Shown piece by piece: positions 27,233-36,950 of a stretch of DNA of 64,000 nucleotides. Under the pieces are notes generated by a model, which was not told where the DNA came from, did not search any database, and was given only the letters and a program-made list of their open reading frames with translations. A program made the translations under genes and the position numbers. Source of the stretch: an uncultured Opitutales bacterium (GTDB lineage: Bacteria; Verrucomicrobiota; Verrucomicrobiia; Opitutales; Intestinicryptomonadaceae); assembly GCA_900545705.1 (NCBI GenBank), contig URAK01000006.1, positions 1 through 64,000 of the forward strand, read 5' to 3'. Numbering within the stretch: position 1 is the stretch's first letter; every line of letters starts with the position of its first letter.

Positions 27233-28780
27233 TTAGATGAGTTTCAGAAGCTCCCGGGTTGAGGGTATGTCCTTTATAATTTGCGCCGGCAAAGGACCGA
27301 CTCCTATATATCGCAAATTTGGAAGAGTTTTTAAGGGGGTATCCGATGAGGCAACGTCAATTATGCTTTTTAGGCAAAAGGCGATGTAGCGCTTGGCGTT
27401 TGCCGGGAGAGCGTCGAAACTGCGGACACCCGAGATGTCTTCGCTCCACCCGGGGAGCTGCGCGTATACGGGCTTCAAAGTTTTGCGCACGGAGTCGTCC
27501 CTTGGAACGCCCATGTAGATTTTGCCGTCCGGGCCGCGATAGGAGGTGCATACGAGCAATTCTCCGCCTTCAGCCCAATCGCCCGAATATGAGAGCGCGT
27601 CGAGCTTATTTATGGCGATGTCGTCGTATCCGCCGTATCTTAGAGCGTCGCCCTTCTCTACGGCGTCAAACCAGCCGACCATGCGCTGGCGGCCGGTGCT
27701 CACGCCAAATTCGAGCTTTTTGAGCTTTACCGCGAGCGGGTGAGCGTCGTCCATTTGAGTAAGGAAGACGTGCGTGCCGACTTTCGTGTCGTACGCCTTG
27801 CAGCAGCCTATCGTGTGCACAGGCATAAGCGGGATTCCCGCGCTCTGGAAAAATTCAGGGACTCCTGTGTGAGAAGCCGTGACGTTTGGAGCAAATCCGT
27901 GGCGTTTGTCGAGCCAATAGGACTGCCCGAATTCTCCGACAATATATTTGTCCTCCGCGAGCGCTTTTAGGCAGGCTTTGCGAACATCGCCTACGTATTT
28001 TGCAAGCGCTGTTCCGGCCTTCCAATAGCAGTCCACTATTTTTTCTATATTCAGCTCGAACGGGGCGTCGGCCTTAAATGGGTGGAAATCAAATTCCGAC
28101 TCAGGGAAGATTCCGTCTTTTATAGAGTCAGCATTCGCGCGGAGTTCGGCGCGGGTAAGGACGTCGAAGAACGAATTCCAATCTTCCTCCGATACGCCGC
28201 AGACGTATTTTATTGTGTCGCACGCGCGGCGGAGCCTTGCCGAAAGCTTTTTTTCAAATTTGTCGCGCGGGCCGAGGAAGTCGGCATACTGTATTTGGAA
28301 TTGTCCGACTTCGTCCGCATAAGACGGGGTTATGCCCCTGCCCGTCGAGCCTCTTGGCTCTTCGTTGAGCTTGTTTACGCGGTAGTTTTCCCATGCGAGA
28401 TCGAGGAGGCGGTGGCCGATATCGCTCACCATGGTGCGCTCGTCAATTAGCAGGCGGTCAAATATATTGTAGCCGCGGGCTTCGAGGGGTTTGCCCTCCC
28501 ATAGGAATTTTCTCGGGTCGGCGACGACACCGCTGCCGATTGCCAGAATTTTTACGTCTTTTTCAATGACTCCCGCCGGCAGCAGGTTTAGTTTAAGGCC
28601 ACCGGCTGTGTGTCCGGAGTTCGCCCCGCCGTTAACTTTGAGGACGATTGCGGCGATGTCCGGGCGTCCGGTTTCCGCTTTTAGTTCGTCTATAATTTCA
28701 TAGACGAGGCGGCCCTTGCCTTCGTCGCCCATGCTGATTCCCACATCCGCGATTAAATGACTTTTAAATTCCGTAATCAT
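27233..28780 (-). CDS. purA: Adenylosuccinate synthase (PurA), long form
   Basis: The enzyme joins IMP and aspartate with GTP to make adenylosuccinate in purine synthesis. Visible motifs are MGDEGKGR at the GTP loop (WGDEGKGK in most), NGGANSGHT with the catalytic His, PRGSTGRGITPSYADE, GVSTGRQRMVGWFDAV, NKLDALSYSGD and RYIGVGP near the end. At 515 residues it is about 85 longer than the usual 430, with extra sequence in the 180-260 region and elsewhere. The Trp to Met and Lys to Arg changes in the first loop are mild departures. It heads the mcsA-mcsB-clpC cluster on the minus strand. Confidence 0.92.
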   Translation of the reverse strand: MITEFKSHLIADVGISMGDEGKGRLVYEIIDELKAETGRPDIAAIVLKVNGGANSGHTAGGLKLNLLPAGVIEKDVKILAIGSGVVADPRKFLWEGKPLEARGYNIFDRLLIDERTMVSDIGHRLLDLAWENYRVNKLNEEPRGSTGRGITPSYADEVGQFQIQYADFLGPRDKFEKKLSARLRRACDTIKYVCGVSEEDWNSFFDVLTRAELRANADSIKDGIFPESEFDFHPFKADAPFELNIEKIVDCYWKAGTALAKYVGDVRKACLKALAEDKYIVGEFGQSYWLDKRHGFAPNVTASHTGVPEFFQSAGIPLMPVHTIGCCKAYDTKVGTHVFLTQMDDAHPLAVKLKKLEFGVSTGRQRMVGWFDAVEKGDALRYGGYDDIAINKLDALSYSGDWAEGGELLVCTSYRGPDGKIYMGVPRDDSVRKTLKPVYAQLPGWSEDISGVRSFDALPANAKRYIAFCLKSIIDVASSDTPLKTLPNLRYIGVGPLPAQIIKDIPSTRELLKLI

Positions 28781-29053
28781 AATTTTTAAGTTTTCCGCCC
28801 CTATTATTTGGCACGAAGTTTTACAGTTTGCACTTTACAGAAGTTTTTACAACACAATTTTGCGGTTTGAATATTTTGTGCGTTTTTATATGTAAAAATT
28901 TATTTGACGATTTTTATGAACTATAAAATATTTATTCAATACGGCTTTTGCGGAGGGGGGCGCAACAGCAACACTGCATGTATGCGATTGTTGAAGAGCC
29001 GCCGATTTAAATAGCCGTAGTTTTTTATGATGGAAAGGTGGATTTTTAGTAAG

Positions 29054-32000
29054 ATGGGACAGTTAAAATATTTTTTATGTTTATGCGCGGCTCTGCACTT
29101 AGGAGCGCACGGCGTCTTTGGTAAAAATATAGTGGAGATAGGCAAGCCAGACGCCTCTGCGGCCGAATTTAACGATTTCGGCGTGGATTTTAACGGCGCG
29201 AGATACTATTTTGACGAGACAAAAACCGACCCGTATGAGGCGTCCAAAAAATTTTTTGCCGCTCCCGTCAAGTACGACGCCCAGAAAGACAAAGCTTCCG
29301 ACTTCCCCTTTGTATTCCCCGCAAAGGACTGCGAATGGGCCGACCCGACTTTTAAACGCCAGCCAGAATCAAAATTTTACTATCCGCAACAAAACAGGTA
29401 CAAAGCATACAACAAAAAAAAGGAATGCGGCCCAGCCTCGATATTTTTTAACCTCGACGCCGCCCCGCGCGACCTCTATCTAAAAATAGGCTTTGTTGAC
29501 AAGGCGCCAATATCCGCCGACATAAAATTACAGGTATCCTCCAACGGCAAAGAAGTATCGGAAGGCGTGTCGGTGCCCTACAAGCGCACTCCGCAGAATA
29601 AATATCCCTGCTTTGAAAATATTTTGTTTAATTCCAAGACTTGGGGAATACCCGCCGGCATATCTGTAAAAATTCCCGCCGAAGCGCTTAAAGAAGGAAG
29701 AAACGAGATTTCCCTGCGCGCCATAGCCGACAAAAAAATCGGCGGTATCCCCCAATGGCTTGCGTTTGACTACATAATATTGTCGGACGAGCCCGGGCTG
29801 CCGAAAGTCGAAAATCCGCTGGAGCGCGAAGGCAAAAAAGCCCTTTCGGCTCTTGGCTGCGAGAAGATAGCCTTCACCGCAAGGGGCAGCTCAGGAGACA
29901 TTCACTGGTACGGGAATTTCGGCAGGTTTTCAGGAGCCGACAGCTCAAATAAAAAAATAGATGCAAGGCTGAACGCGTGCGCATATTCGATAAACGGCGG
30001 AAAGCTTGCACTGCTCGACGTAAAGACCGGGAAATTGGACATTCTCGTCGATGATCCCGCGGGAGGCGTGCGCGACCCGGTAGTAAGCTACGACGCTAAA
30101 AAGATAATGTACTCCCACCGCAAAGACGGCAGTCACTATAAAATATTTGAGATAAACCTCGACGATAAAAAAATCCGCCAGATGCCCTTTTGGGAAGAGG
30201 GATACGACGACATAGAGCCCGCCTATTTGCCCGATGGCGACATAATTTTTGTTTCGAGCCGCTGCTGTCGAATGGTTCCCTGCTGGGCGGTCGAAGTCGC
30301 AATTTTACACAGATACTACGCCGCGGAAAATGTAGTCAGGGCGATTTCCGCGAACGTCGACCAAGACAACTCCCCGTGGCCGACTTCCGACGGGAAGATA
30401 ATATATATGAAGTGGGAGTACGTCCACAAGAACCAGATGAATTTTCACGCTCTTTGGAAGAAGGACGCCAACGGCGCAAACGACATGATATACTTCGGCA
30501 ATGACATACCGAACCATCTGTACATAGACGCCAAGGAAATTCCCGGGGCAAAGAATTCGTACGTCCTGACGTTTTCCGACTGGCACGGCAGCCGCGACCA
30601 TTTGGGGCGCGTTGCCTTTTTGCGCAACCCGCGCAACCCGTCCGACACTTCCGCCTTTTCGCTCGCGTCGGGCGAGTCGTTTGGCGAATTTTCCTACCCA
30701 TTTCCGATTAACGAAAATTATGCGCTCGTGTCCGACAAGGATTCCATTCTGATAATGGACGACAAGGGGCACATTTTTCAGGACATAAAAATTCCCGCGG
30801 ATTTTTCCGCCGAGCTGAAAAAGCGCCGCTTGGAAATAAAAAATCCCGTTCCCATAAAAAAATCCCCAAAAGGCGAGATTGCGGCAGATACCGCAGATTA
30901 CGACGAGGAAGACGCGACAGTGTCGGTCGTGGATGCCGCGATAGGCAGAAATATGGGCAATATAAAAAGCTCAGACATAAAGAAGCTGCTCATTAGCGAG
31001 ATACTCCCCCTTGCCTGCCACCTAACCGGAGGAATGGAGCCGATAACTATGCTTGGAACTTTCAGTTTGGAGCGCCCGCTCGGCACTGTGAATGTAGAGG
31101 AGGACGGCTCTGCGCACTTCAAGGTGCCCGCGAATAGGGCTCTTTCCTTCACTGCTTTGGATGCAGAAGGAAAGGCTATAAAAAAGATGCAGAGCTTTGT
31201 AAACTTCGCGCCCGGAACAACCACATCATGCATAGGCTGCCACGAGCAGAGGGACATGGCCCCTCCGCCGATAATGCACAAGCTAAAAGCGCTGCGCCGC
31301 CCCGCAGACAAACTTGCACCCATAGCCGGGGTAAAGTGCGGAGAAGTCCCCGATTTTGTGCGCGACATACAGCCGCTTTTGGACAAGTATTGCACAGAAT
31401 GCCACAATCCGCAAAAATATTCAGGCAAAATAGACCTTACTCCTGGAATGGGGCCGATGTTCGCCCGCAGCTACTACGAGCTCTACATGGCGGATCAAAT
31501 AGTTGACGGCTTCAACCGAAACGGAAATATGCCGCCTTATGAATTTGGCTCGGGATCGAGCAAGCTCCTAAAAAAGTTTGAGGGCAAGCACCATGCCAAG
31601 CGCGCAACAGACGAAGAGCTAAATCTTGTAAAAGTATGGCTCGACACCGGCGCCCTGCACGCCGGAAGCATAGCAGCCGCCGAATCCGGCATGCTTGGCA
31701 GCTACTATCTAAACAGATTTGTCAGCCGCGACGCCGGCTGGAAGGAAATCGCCGAGATGAACGACGTGTTCAAGAAGAATTGCGCGTCATGCCATAGCGG
31801 GCAAAAACGCCTACCCGACATGATAAGCAAGGATTCCCGCGAGCTGCTCAACTGGCATTTCACATTCTATGTGAAGGGTAAAAATGATCCGAGACGGAGG
31901 CTGTCGGCGGGAGCTGTGTTTAATTTGACGTACCCCGAAAACTCGGCTGTATTGAAAGCGCCGCTCTCGGCAAAAGCGGGCGGGCGCGCGGGCGACGGGC

Positions 32001-32269
32001 AGCACCCCGTTATATTCACTTCGCGCGACGACTCCCGCTACCAAACAATATTAAAAGCCATAAATAAGGCAAAAAACTATGTTGAAACGCAAAATCCGCG
32101 CTACGACTCCCCGAATTACAAGCCCAAAGGAGCGTACCTGAAGGCAATGAAAAGGTATGGAATAATCAAGGGCGACAATTTTGAAAATTTCAATGCCTTT
32201 GAATGTGACAAAAAATACTGGGAAAAAGTCACCGCTCCCAAACCATATAAATGCATGCAAGATTTATGA
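29054..32269 (+). CDS. Hydrazine-synthase-alpha-like (HzsA-related) cytochrome c
   Basis: The start is placed at 29054 because a signal peptide begins there (YFLCLCAALHLGAHGVFG) and AAGGTGG lies upstream; 29027 is the longer alternative. The 1071-residue protein has an N-terminal carbohydrate-like beta domain, a propeller-like middle with SSRCCRMVPCWAVE and IYMKWEYVHKNQMNFHALW (a pattern I associate with HzsA-related proteins), and a C-terminal part with three haem c motifs: CIGCH (726-730), CTECH (780-784) and CASCH (910-914). It is exported and probably periplasmic. True hydrazine synthesis is very unlikely, since the other subunits are missing. Its stop overlaps the next gene (ATGA), so the two haem proteins act together. 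The substrate is unknown. Confidence 0.85.
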   Translation: MGQLKYFLCLCAALHLGAHGVFGKNIVEIGKPDASAAEFNDFGVDFNGARYYFDETKTDPYEASKKFFAAPVKYDAQKDKASDFPFVFPAKDCEWADPTFKRQPESKFYYPQQNRYKAYNKKKECGPASIFFNLDAAPRDLYLKIGFVDKAPISADIKLQVSSNGKEVSEGVSVPYKRTPQNKYPCFENILFNSKTWGIPAGISVKIPAEALKEGRNEISLRAIADKKIGGIPQWLAFDYIILSDEPGLPKVENPLEREGKKALSALGCEKIAFTARGSSGDIHWYGNFGRFSGADSSNKKIDARLNACAYSINGGKLALLDVKTGKLDILVDDPAGGVRDPVVSYDAKKIMYSHRKDGSHYKIFEINLDDKKIRQMPFWEEGYDDIEPAYLPDGDIIFVSSRCCRMVPCWAVEVAILHRYYAAENVVRAISANVDQDNSPWPTSDGKIIYMKWEYVHKNQMNFHALWKKDANGANDMIYFGNDIPNHLYIDAKEIPGAKNSYVLTFSDWHGSRDHLGRVAFLRNPRNPSDTSAFSLASGESFGEFSYPFPINENYALVSDKDSILIMDDKGHIFQDIKIPADFSAELKKRRLEIKNPVPIKKSPKGEIAADTADYDEEDATVSVVDAAIGRNMGNIKSSDIKKLLISEILPLACHLTGGMEPITMLGTFSLERPLGTVNVEEDGSAHFKVPANRALSFTALDAEGKAIKKMQSFVNFAPGTTTSCIGCHEQRDMAPPPIMHKLKALRRPADKLAPIAGVKCGEVPDFVRDIQPLLDKYCTECHNPQKYSGKIDLTPGMGPMFARSYYELYMADQIVDGFNRNGNMPPYEFGSGSSKLLKKFEGKHHAKRATDEELNLVKVWLDTGALHAGSIAAAESGMLGSYYLNRFVSRDAGWKEIAEMNDVFKKNCASCHSGQKRLPDMISKDSRELLNWHFTFYVKGKNDPRRRLSAGAVFNLTYPENSAVLKAPLSAKAGGRAGDGQHPVIFTSRDDSRYQTILKAINKAKNYVETQNPRYDSPNYKPKGAYLKAMKRYGIIKGDNFENFNAFECDKKYWEKVTAPKPYKCMQDL

Positions 32270-34122
32270 AAAAACTAATTCCATTGTTGGCGTTTGCAGT
32301 TGTAATTCTAACGGCTGCCGCGCAAGATAATCCGAATCCCTCTGTTTACGGCGATATACCCGATTATGGGAAAAAATATCTGAGCCCCGATTTCGTAAAG
32401 CTCGACAAAAAAGCGGGGTTATTGGTTGCATGCCGCACCGGCGACGAACTCCTCAAAATAAACCCGGAAACGAAGGCGGTCGAGTCGCGGATAGAGCTTG
32501 GAGGGCATCCGTCGGGTATAGCCGTTTCGCCGGACGGGAAATTTGCGTATGTGACAATAGCAGCTCCCAAAGGCGAAATTTTAAAGATTTCTCTCGAAGA
32601 CTCTAAAATAGCCGAACGCGCGCCCGCCGGGCATATGCCGCGCGCGGTTATAATTTCCGCCGACGGGAAAACTCTGTATTTTGCGAACCAGTTTGAAAAC
32701 GTCGTCCGTGCGTTCGATTCTAAAACGCTGAAAGAAAAAGCCCGGGGAAAAGCCGTGCGCGATCCGTTCGCCCTGGCGCTCTCAAAGGACGGCTCAAAAG
32801 TTTTTGCAGCAAACCAGCTTCCCGAGCCTAAAGGCGGCCTATACGAGGAGAATATCGGAGCGGCGGTATCAGTTTTCGACGCAAAAACTCTCAAAACGCT
32901 AGCAAAAATAGACCTTCCAAACGGCTCGATAAACGCGCAGGATATAAAAGTGTCTCCGAGCGGAAAGTTTGCGTACTTAACCCATGTGGTTGCGCGCTTT
33001 AACGTTCCCACGACGCAAGTCGAAAGAGGCTGGATAAATACCAATGCCGTAAGCCTGATAGATACCCAAAATAACAAGCTCTACGCCACATTCCTGTTAG
33101 ATGACATCGAATTGGGCGCGGCGAACCCCTACGGGCTTGCATTTACACCCGACGGCTCAAAATTGCTCGTCACCCATGCCGGAACCCACGAGGTAAGCCT
33201 CATAGATTTGCCCGCGCTCGAAAAGCGGCTGGCAGAAAAATACGCCGCAAATCCTGATTCGCGAAAAGTCTTTGATGACATATGCAACGATCTCGCGTTT
33301 TTATCCAATATACGCAAAAGGATAGCGATGCCCGGCAGCGGCCCGCGCCATATCGACGCGGACGACAAACGCGCGATTGTAGGCCTATATTATTCCGATA
33401 CACTTGCAGAGATAAACTTTGGCGATTTATCCGCAAAAAAGATATCGATAGGCGGCAACGAGAACTTGAACGAGATGAGGAAAGGAGACCTTTTCTACCA
33501 TGACGGCCGCCTATGCTTCCAACAATGGCTGTCCTGCGCTACTTGCCACACGGAAGTGCGCTCCGACGCGTTGAACTGGGACTTGCTAAACGACGGCATC
33601 GGCAACCCCAAGCAGTCAAAATCAATGCTGTACGCGCATTTTACGCCGCCCTCAATGATAACGGCCGTTCGCAAAAATGCGAATATCGCGGTTCGCAAGG
33701 GCATACAATACATACAGTTTACGCGCCGCCCCGAGTCAGACGCGAAGGCAATCGACAAATATTTGAGCTCGTTGCGAGCCGTTGAAAGCCCGCACATAAA
33801 AAACGGAGAGCTTTCTGACGCCGCTCTGCGCGGGCAAGTTGTATTTGAGGAGGCAAAATGCTCCGTATGCCACACGGGCAAATACTACACTGACATGAAA
33901 CGCCACGATGTCGGTTCAGGGCTTGAAGAATACAAAGGTTTTGCATTCGACACTCCGACGCTTTGCGAAGTATGGCGAACGGCCCCATATCTATACGACG
34001 GCCGGGCGAAAACAATATTTGAGATGTTTAAGCTCTACAACAAGGACGACAAACACGGACATACGTCCCACCTTTCAGACGACGATCTCCGCGACCTCGA
34101 GGAATACGTAAAAACCCTCTGA
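32266..34122 (+). CDS. YVTN beta-propeller fused to a di-haem peroxidase-like domain
   Basis: The ATG at 32266 overlaps the stop of the upstream gene and starts a signal peptide (LIPLLAFAVVILTAAA). Residues of about 40-390 form YVTN/NHL-type propeller blades (GIAVSPDGKFAYVT, ALSKDGSKVFAAN, GLAFTPDGSKLLVTH). The C-terminal third is like bacterial cytochrome c peroxidase/MauG, with haem motifs CATCH (424-428) and CSVCH (532-536). Such proteins move electrons or oxidise partners in the periplasm. Cotranscription with the three-haem protein suggests a two-component periplasmic redox system. A short leader of unrelated residues (32251) is the alternative start. Confidence 0.87.
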   Translation: MKKLIPLLAFAVVILTAAAQDNPNPSVYGDIPDYGKKYLSPDFVKLDKKAGLLVACRTGDELLKINPETKAVESRIELGGHPSGIAVSPDGKFAYVTIAAPKGEILKISLEDSKIAERAPAGHMPRAVIISADGKTLYFANQFENVVRAFDSKTLKEKARGKAVRDPFALALSKDGSKVFAANQLPEPKGGLYEENIGAAVSVFDAKTLKTLAKIDLPNGSINAQDIKVSPSGKFAYLTHVVARFNVPTTQVERGWINTNAVSLIDTQNNKLYATFLLDDIELGAANPYGLAFTPDGSKLLVTHAGTHEVSLIDLPALEKRLAEKYAANPDSRKVFDDICNDLAFLSNIRKRIAMPGSGPRHIDADDKRAIVGLYYSDTLAEINFGDLSAKKISIGGNENLNEMRKGDLFYHDGRLCFQQWLSCATCHTEVRSDALNWDLLNDGIGNPKQSKSMLYAHFTPPSMITAVRKNANIAVRKGIQYIQFTRRPESDAKAIDKYLSSLRAVESPHIKNGELSDAALRGQVVFEEAKCSVCHTGKYYTDMKRHDVGSGLEEYKGFAFDTPTLCEVWRTAPYLYDGRAKTIFEMFKLYNKDDKHGHTSHLSDDDLRDLEEYVKTL

Positions 34123-34496
34123 TTCCTGTAAAGGCGGAGAATAATGCCTTTTTTGCAAGCTGCGCGTGCGGGAGCCACTGCCGCGCGCTGCTGCATTCGC
34201 CAAAGGCGAGTTGCGCTTTTTGGCTTTTGGAGTATATTTGTACAATTATTGCTTGAGGCAGTTTTCCGCCACATGGAGGTTAAATATGCGAGCATCTGCC
34301 TTCAACAGTCGAAACACCCCCCCTGCTCCGCTAACCGAATCTATTTAGGTTTTAGGGATTTTTAATACATGGGAAAAGTGCTTCTGAGTATTTGGCGCTT
34401 TATAGTGGAAACTTTTATTAAAAAAAATGGCGCGGAGGATAAGTTTTTTTTATGGCAATCAATCCGCAGTTTAGGCTAAAGGAATTTTTGTACGAA
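34123..34496 (+). other. Non-coding region after the haem genes, with a possible tiny ORF
   Basis: About 60 bases after the stop a GC-rich hairpin (TCGCC, AAA, GGCGA, 34188-34210) is followed by five T, a weak terminator candidate for the haem operon. Further on, GGAGG at 34275-34279 sits 6 bases before an ATG (34286) that opens a 20-residue frame ending at 34348. The spacing is good, but the peptide (rich in Pro, Ser and Thr) matches nothing I know, so I do not call it a gene. Confidence 0.35.
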
Positions 34497-34529
34497 AAAA
34501 GCGAAACCGCTTTGAGGTTTCGCTTTTAT
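34497..34529 (-). terminator. Terminator after the barrel gene, usable on both strands
   Basis: AAAAGCGAAACC (34498-34509), a 7-base loop and GGTTTCGCTTTT (34517-34528) form a 12-base stem. The A run on the left gives a T tract on the minus strand after the barrel gene (stop at 34604), and the T run on the right serves the plus strand. Confidence 0.88.
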
Positions 34530-34603
34530 TTTCTACTTTGCGCATTGCCTTGCGAGCGGCTTTTATGCAGCCAGCGGAGCCTGCGCCCGAGCTTAAGCTG
34601 CAA

Positions 34604-35455
34604 TTAGAAGCCAAATACAACAGCAGTGCCGAACCAGAGGTTCTGTTCTTTGCCGTCCATATTGGCGTCGCCGTCGTTGTTGCACGCCCAACGGATACCG
34701 GCAGAAATTGCCATGTTGTCGGTCACTTGTATAACCGCATCGGCAGAAATACCGGTGTAAACGTATCCGCCGTATGTGAGTCCGCCGCAATAGTCGGCGT
34801 AGCCAACATAAGCCGCGAGATTGACAAATCCCCAGTTTTCGTCGATGAGCCATTTTGTGACAGGAGCTTCGTACGAGAGACCGCCTTCAACAGTCGTTCC
34901 GCTATAAGTGTAGTTATAGTAGAAAGCGGCGTACGGCGAAACATTGAAGTCACCGAGCAAATCGGTTGTGTCATAGGAGACTTGCACCATTATTTCGCTT
35001 TCATTTTTGGAGTCGCTGCTGGTGTAGGTGTATCCAAGATATCCGACATCAAAAGTGATATTTTCAATGGTGTAAGTAATTCCGGCATAAAAATCGTTTT
35101 CGCCGAAGCTATTATCTACGCCATAAAATCCCCAATACTGCGCGTAGGCGGCAAATCCGCTTCCCAAGTCGTATCCGAGGTCTACCATCGGATTTACGCC
35201 GTGGCCAGCCTGAGCTTTGCCGCGGAAGATGTATTCCGATTCATAAGCCATCGTTGCGGAAGCAGAAAAGTTTTCAAACGGTTTTGAAAACAATTCATTT
35301 TCGATAAGCGTATTCACCTCTTTCTGCGCGCATTGTGCGCCAGCCGGGCAGGAAGCGCTCTGGGCAGCCGGAGCAGCCGCTGCAGCTTCAGCTGCAAAAG
35401 TCGCGGCAGCAGAAGCGAATAATGCTACGATTGATATGATTAGTTTGTTTTGCAT
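34604..35455 (-). CDS. Outer-membrane beta-barrel protein
   Basis: The start at 35455 gives a clean signal peptide (IISIVALFASAAATFA-A). An upstream ATG at 35503 would lie inside the apparent promoter. After a 40-residue Ala-rich and Cys-containing linker (ASCPAGAQCAQ), the 283-residue protein consists of alternating aromatic strands (YESEYIFRGKAQ, FAAYAQYWGFYG, FDVGYLGYTYTSS, ISAGIRWAC) and ends in Phe (VVFGF), as outer-membrane barrels do. It resembles the TIGR02001/Gcw_chp type of small barrels. It stands alone with its own promoter and terminator. It may be an abundant porin-like protein; the substrate is unknown. Confidence 0.8.
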   Translation of the reverse strand: MQNKLIISIVALFASAAATFAAEAAAAAPAAQSASCPAGAQCAQKEVNTLIENELFSKPFENFSASATMAYESEYIFRGKAQAGHGVNPMVDLGYDLGSGFAAYAQYWGFYGVDNSFGENDFYAGITYTIENITFDVGYLGYTYTSSDSKNESEIMVQVSYDTTDLLGDFNVSPYAAFYYNYTYSGTTVEGGLSYEAPVTKWLIDENWGFVNLAAYVGYADYCGGLTYGGYVYTGISADAVIQVTDNMAISAGIRWACNNDGDANMDGKEQNLWFGTAVVFGF

Positions 35456-35482
35456 TTTCGTTTTGTTTTGGTTAGAAATTTG

Positions 35483-35513
35483 ATTAAAATTGCTATTTTC
35501 CAATTCTTGTCAA
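35483..35513 (-). promoter_or_regulatory. Sigma-70 promoter of the barrel gene
   Basis: On the minus strand TTGACA (35513-35508) is followed after 18-19 bases by TTTTAAT (around 35489-35483). The start codon at 35455 lies about 28 bases further on. The perfect -35 box supports the choice of the shorter start. Confidence 0.6.
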
Positions 35514-35519
35514 GAAGAA

Positions 35520-35548
35520 CCGCAAGCCCGAGATATTCGGACTTGCGG
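35520..35548 (-). terminator. Terminator after amt
   Basis: CCGCAAG-C-CCGA, a GATAT loop and TCGG-A-CTTGCGG form an 11-base stem with one internal mismatch, 12 bases after the amt stop. On the minus strand it is followed by the T-rich TTCTTCTTG, which overlaps the -35 box of the barrel gene. Confidence 0.7.
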
Positions 35549-35559
35549 AATTGACTGAA

Positions 35560-36918
35560 CTATTCGTTGGAGAAGATTTGGAATCCGTTGTAAGCCTCCA
35601 TGCCGTGTTCGGAGATATCCAAGCCTCTGAGTTCGTCGCTGCGGGAAACCCTTATGCCCATAGTATACTTCATGGCGAGGAATATTATGGAGCTGATAAC
35701 GATACTTGCCACAGCCACTGCGACTACCCCGATAAGTTGCGGCATAAACGCATGGTCAGGCGAGAATATGCCTACCGCGAGAGTACCCCATACGCCGCAC
35801 ACAAGGTGAACCGAAAGAGCGCCGACCGGGTCGTCAACACATATTTTGTCAAAGAAGTATACCGCGAATACAACCGCAATGCCGGATATAGTTCCGATTA
35901 CGCATGCCGAAGTGATTGACACGCAATCTGCACCAGCCGTTATGCCTACAAGACCCGCGAGACAGCCGTTGAGAATCATGGACAAATCAGGCTTTCTTTG
36001 TGTAATCCAAGATGTGAACATAGCCGCCATGAGTCCGAATGCTGCCGAGAGAGCAGTTGTAGTGAAGACATACGCAACCATGATTGGGTCGGCAGAGAAT
36101 ACCGAAGCGCCGTTAAATCCGAACCATCCAAACCAGAGGAGGAATACGCCAAGAGTTGCGAAGCCGAGGTTGCTGCCTGGTATAGCGTGCGCCTTGCCGT
36201 TGATGTACTTTCCGATTCTCGGGCCTACGAGTATTGCGCCCACGAGAGCCGCCCAGCCGCCGACTGAATGAACGAATGTGGAACCGGCGAGGTCGTAGAA
36301 GCCGAGCTCCTTAAGCCAGCCGCCGCCCCATCCCCAGGAACCGATAAGGGTGTACCCGAAAGCCGCATATAGGATTGCAAAGATTATGTATGCGCTAAAC
36401 TTAATGCGCTCTGCAACTGCGCCGGAAACGATAGTCACAGCGGTAGCGGCGAACATTCCTTGGAAAATGAAGTCTGTCCAGTAGGAGTAAAGCCCGCCGT
36501 TGTAGGCGATTGCGCCGGCGTCGCCCTCCGGGCAGGATAGACCGAATCCTCCAAATCCAAGGAAGTGGCCGAGAATCCAGTTATCGCCGGGATACATCAG
36601 ATTGAAACCTATAATCAAATAGGTAATCAATCCGATTGCCACGGTAATGACATTCTTTGAAAGAATGTTTACGCTGTTTTTAGCTCTGGAAAGGCCGGTT
36701 TCGACGAGTGCGAACCCCGGGTGCATGGAGAAAACCAGAACCGCGCCAAGCAGTATCCAGAGGTTGTTTATAGTGAACATTTCCGCGCTTACCGAGGCTG
36801 CCTTGGTGGCTACTGCGGCGGCTGCTGCTGCCGGTTCGGCTGCCTTTGCAGCTTCTTCGGCCGCAAGGGGCAAAGCTGCCGTAGTCGCGGCTAATGTTGA
36901 GAGAAATATCTTATTCAT
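35560..36918 (-). CDS. amt: Ammonium transporter Amt
   Basis: The 452-residue protein opens with a signal peptide and an Ala-rich linker, then has eleven membrane segments of the Amt/Rh family. The pore histidines are visible in STFVHSVGGWAAL and SVHLVCGVWGTL, and the family signature in LLWFGWFGFNGAS. It takes up ammonium at the inner membrane. The gene lies 32 bases after glnK on the same strand, a pairing known throughout bacteria, where the PII protein plugs the channel when nitrogen is plentiful. The operon has a sigma-54 promoter upstream of glnK, so it should be nitrogen-regulated. Confidence 0.96.
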   Translation of the reverse strand: MNKIFLSTLAATTAALPLAAEEAAKAAEPAAAAAAVATKAASVSAEMFTINNLWILLGAVLVFSMHPGFALVETGLSRAKNSVNILSKNVITVAIGLITYLIIGFNLMYPGDNWILGHFLGFGGFGLSCPEGDAGAIAYNGGLYSYWTDFIFQGMFAATAVTIVSGAVAERIKFSAYIIFAILYAAFGYTLIGSWGWGGGWLKELGFYDLAGSTFVHSVGGWAALVGAILVGPRIGKYINGKAHAIPGSNLGFATLGVFLLWFGWFGFNGASVFSADPIMVAYVFTTTALSAAFGLMAAMFTSWITQRKPDLSMILNGCLAGLVGITAGADCVSITSACVIGTISGIAVVFAVYFFDKICVDDPVGALSVHLVCGVWGTLAVGIFSPDHAFMPQLIGVVAVAVASIVISSIIFLAMKYTMGIRVSRSDELRGLDISEHGMEAYNGFQIFSNE

Positions 36919-36950
36919 AGTAGTAAACTCCGATTAGAAAAAATCACATA

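Noticed and set aside
29027..32269. True hydrazine synthase
   Set aside because: Only an alpha-like subunit is present; beta and gamma subunits and other anammox genes are missing from the window, and the relation is at family level only.
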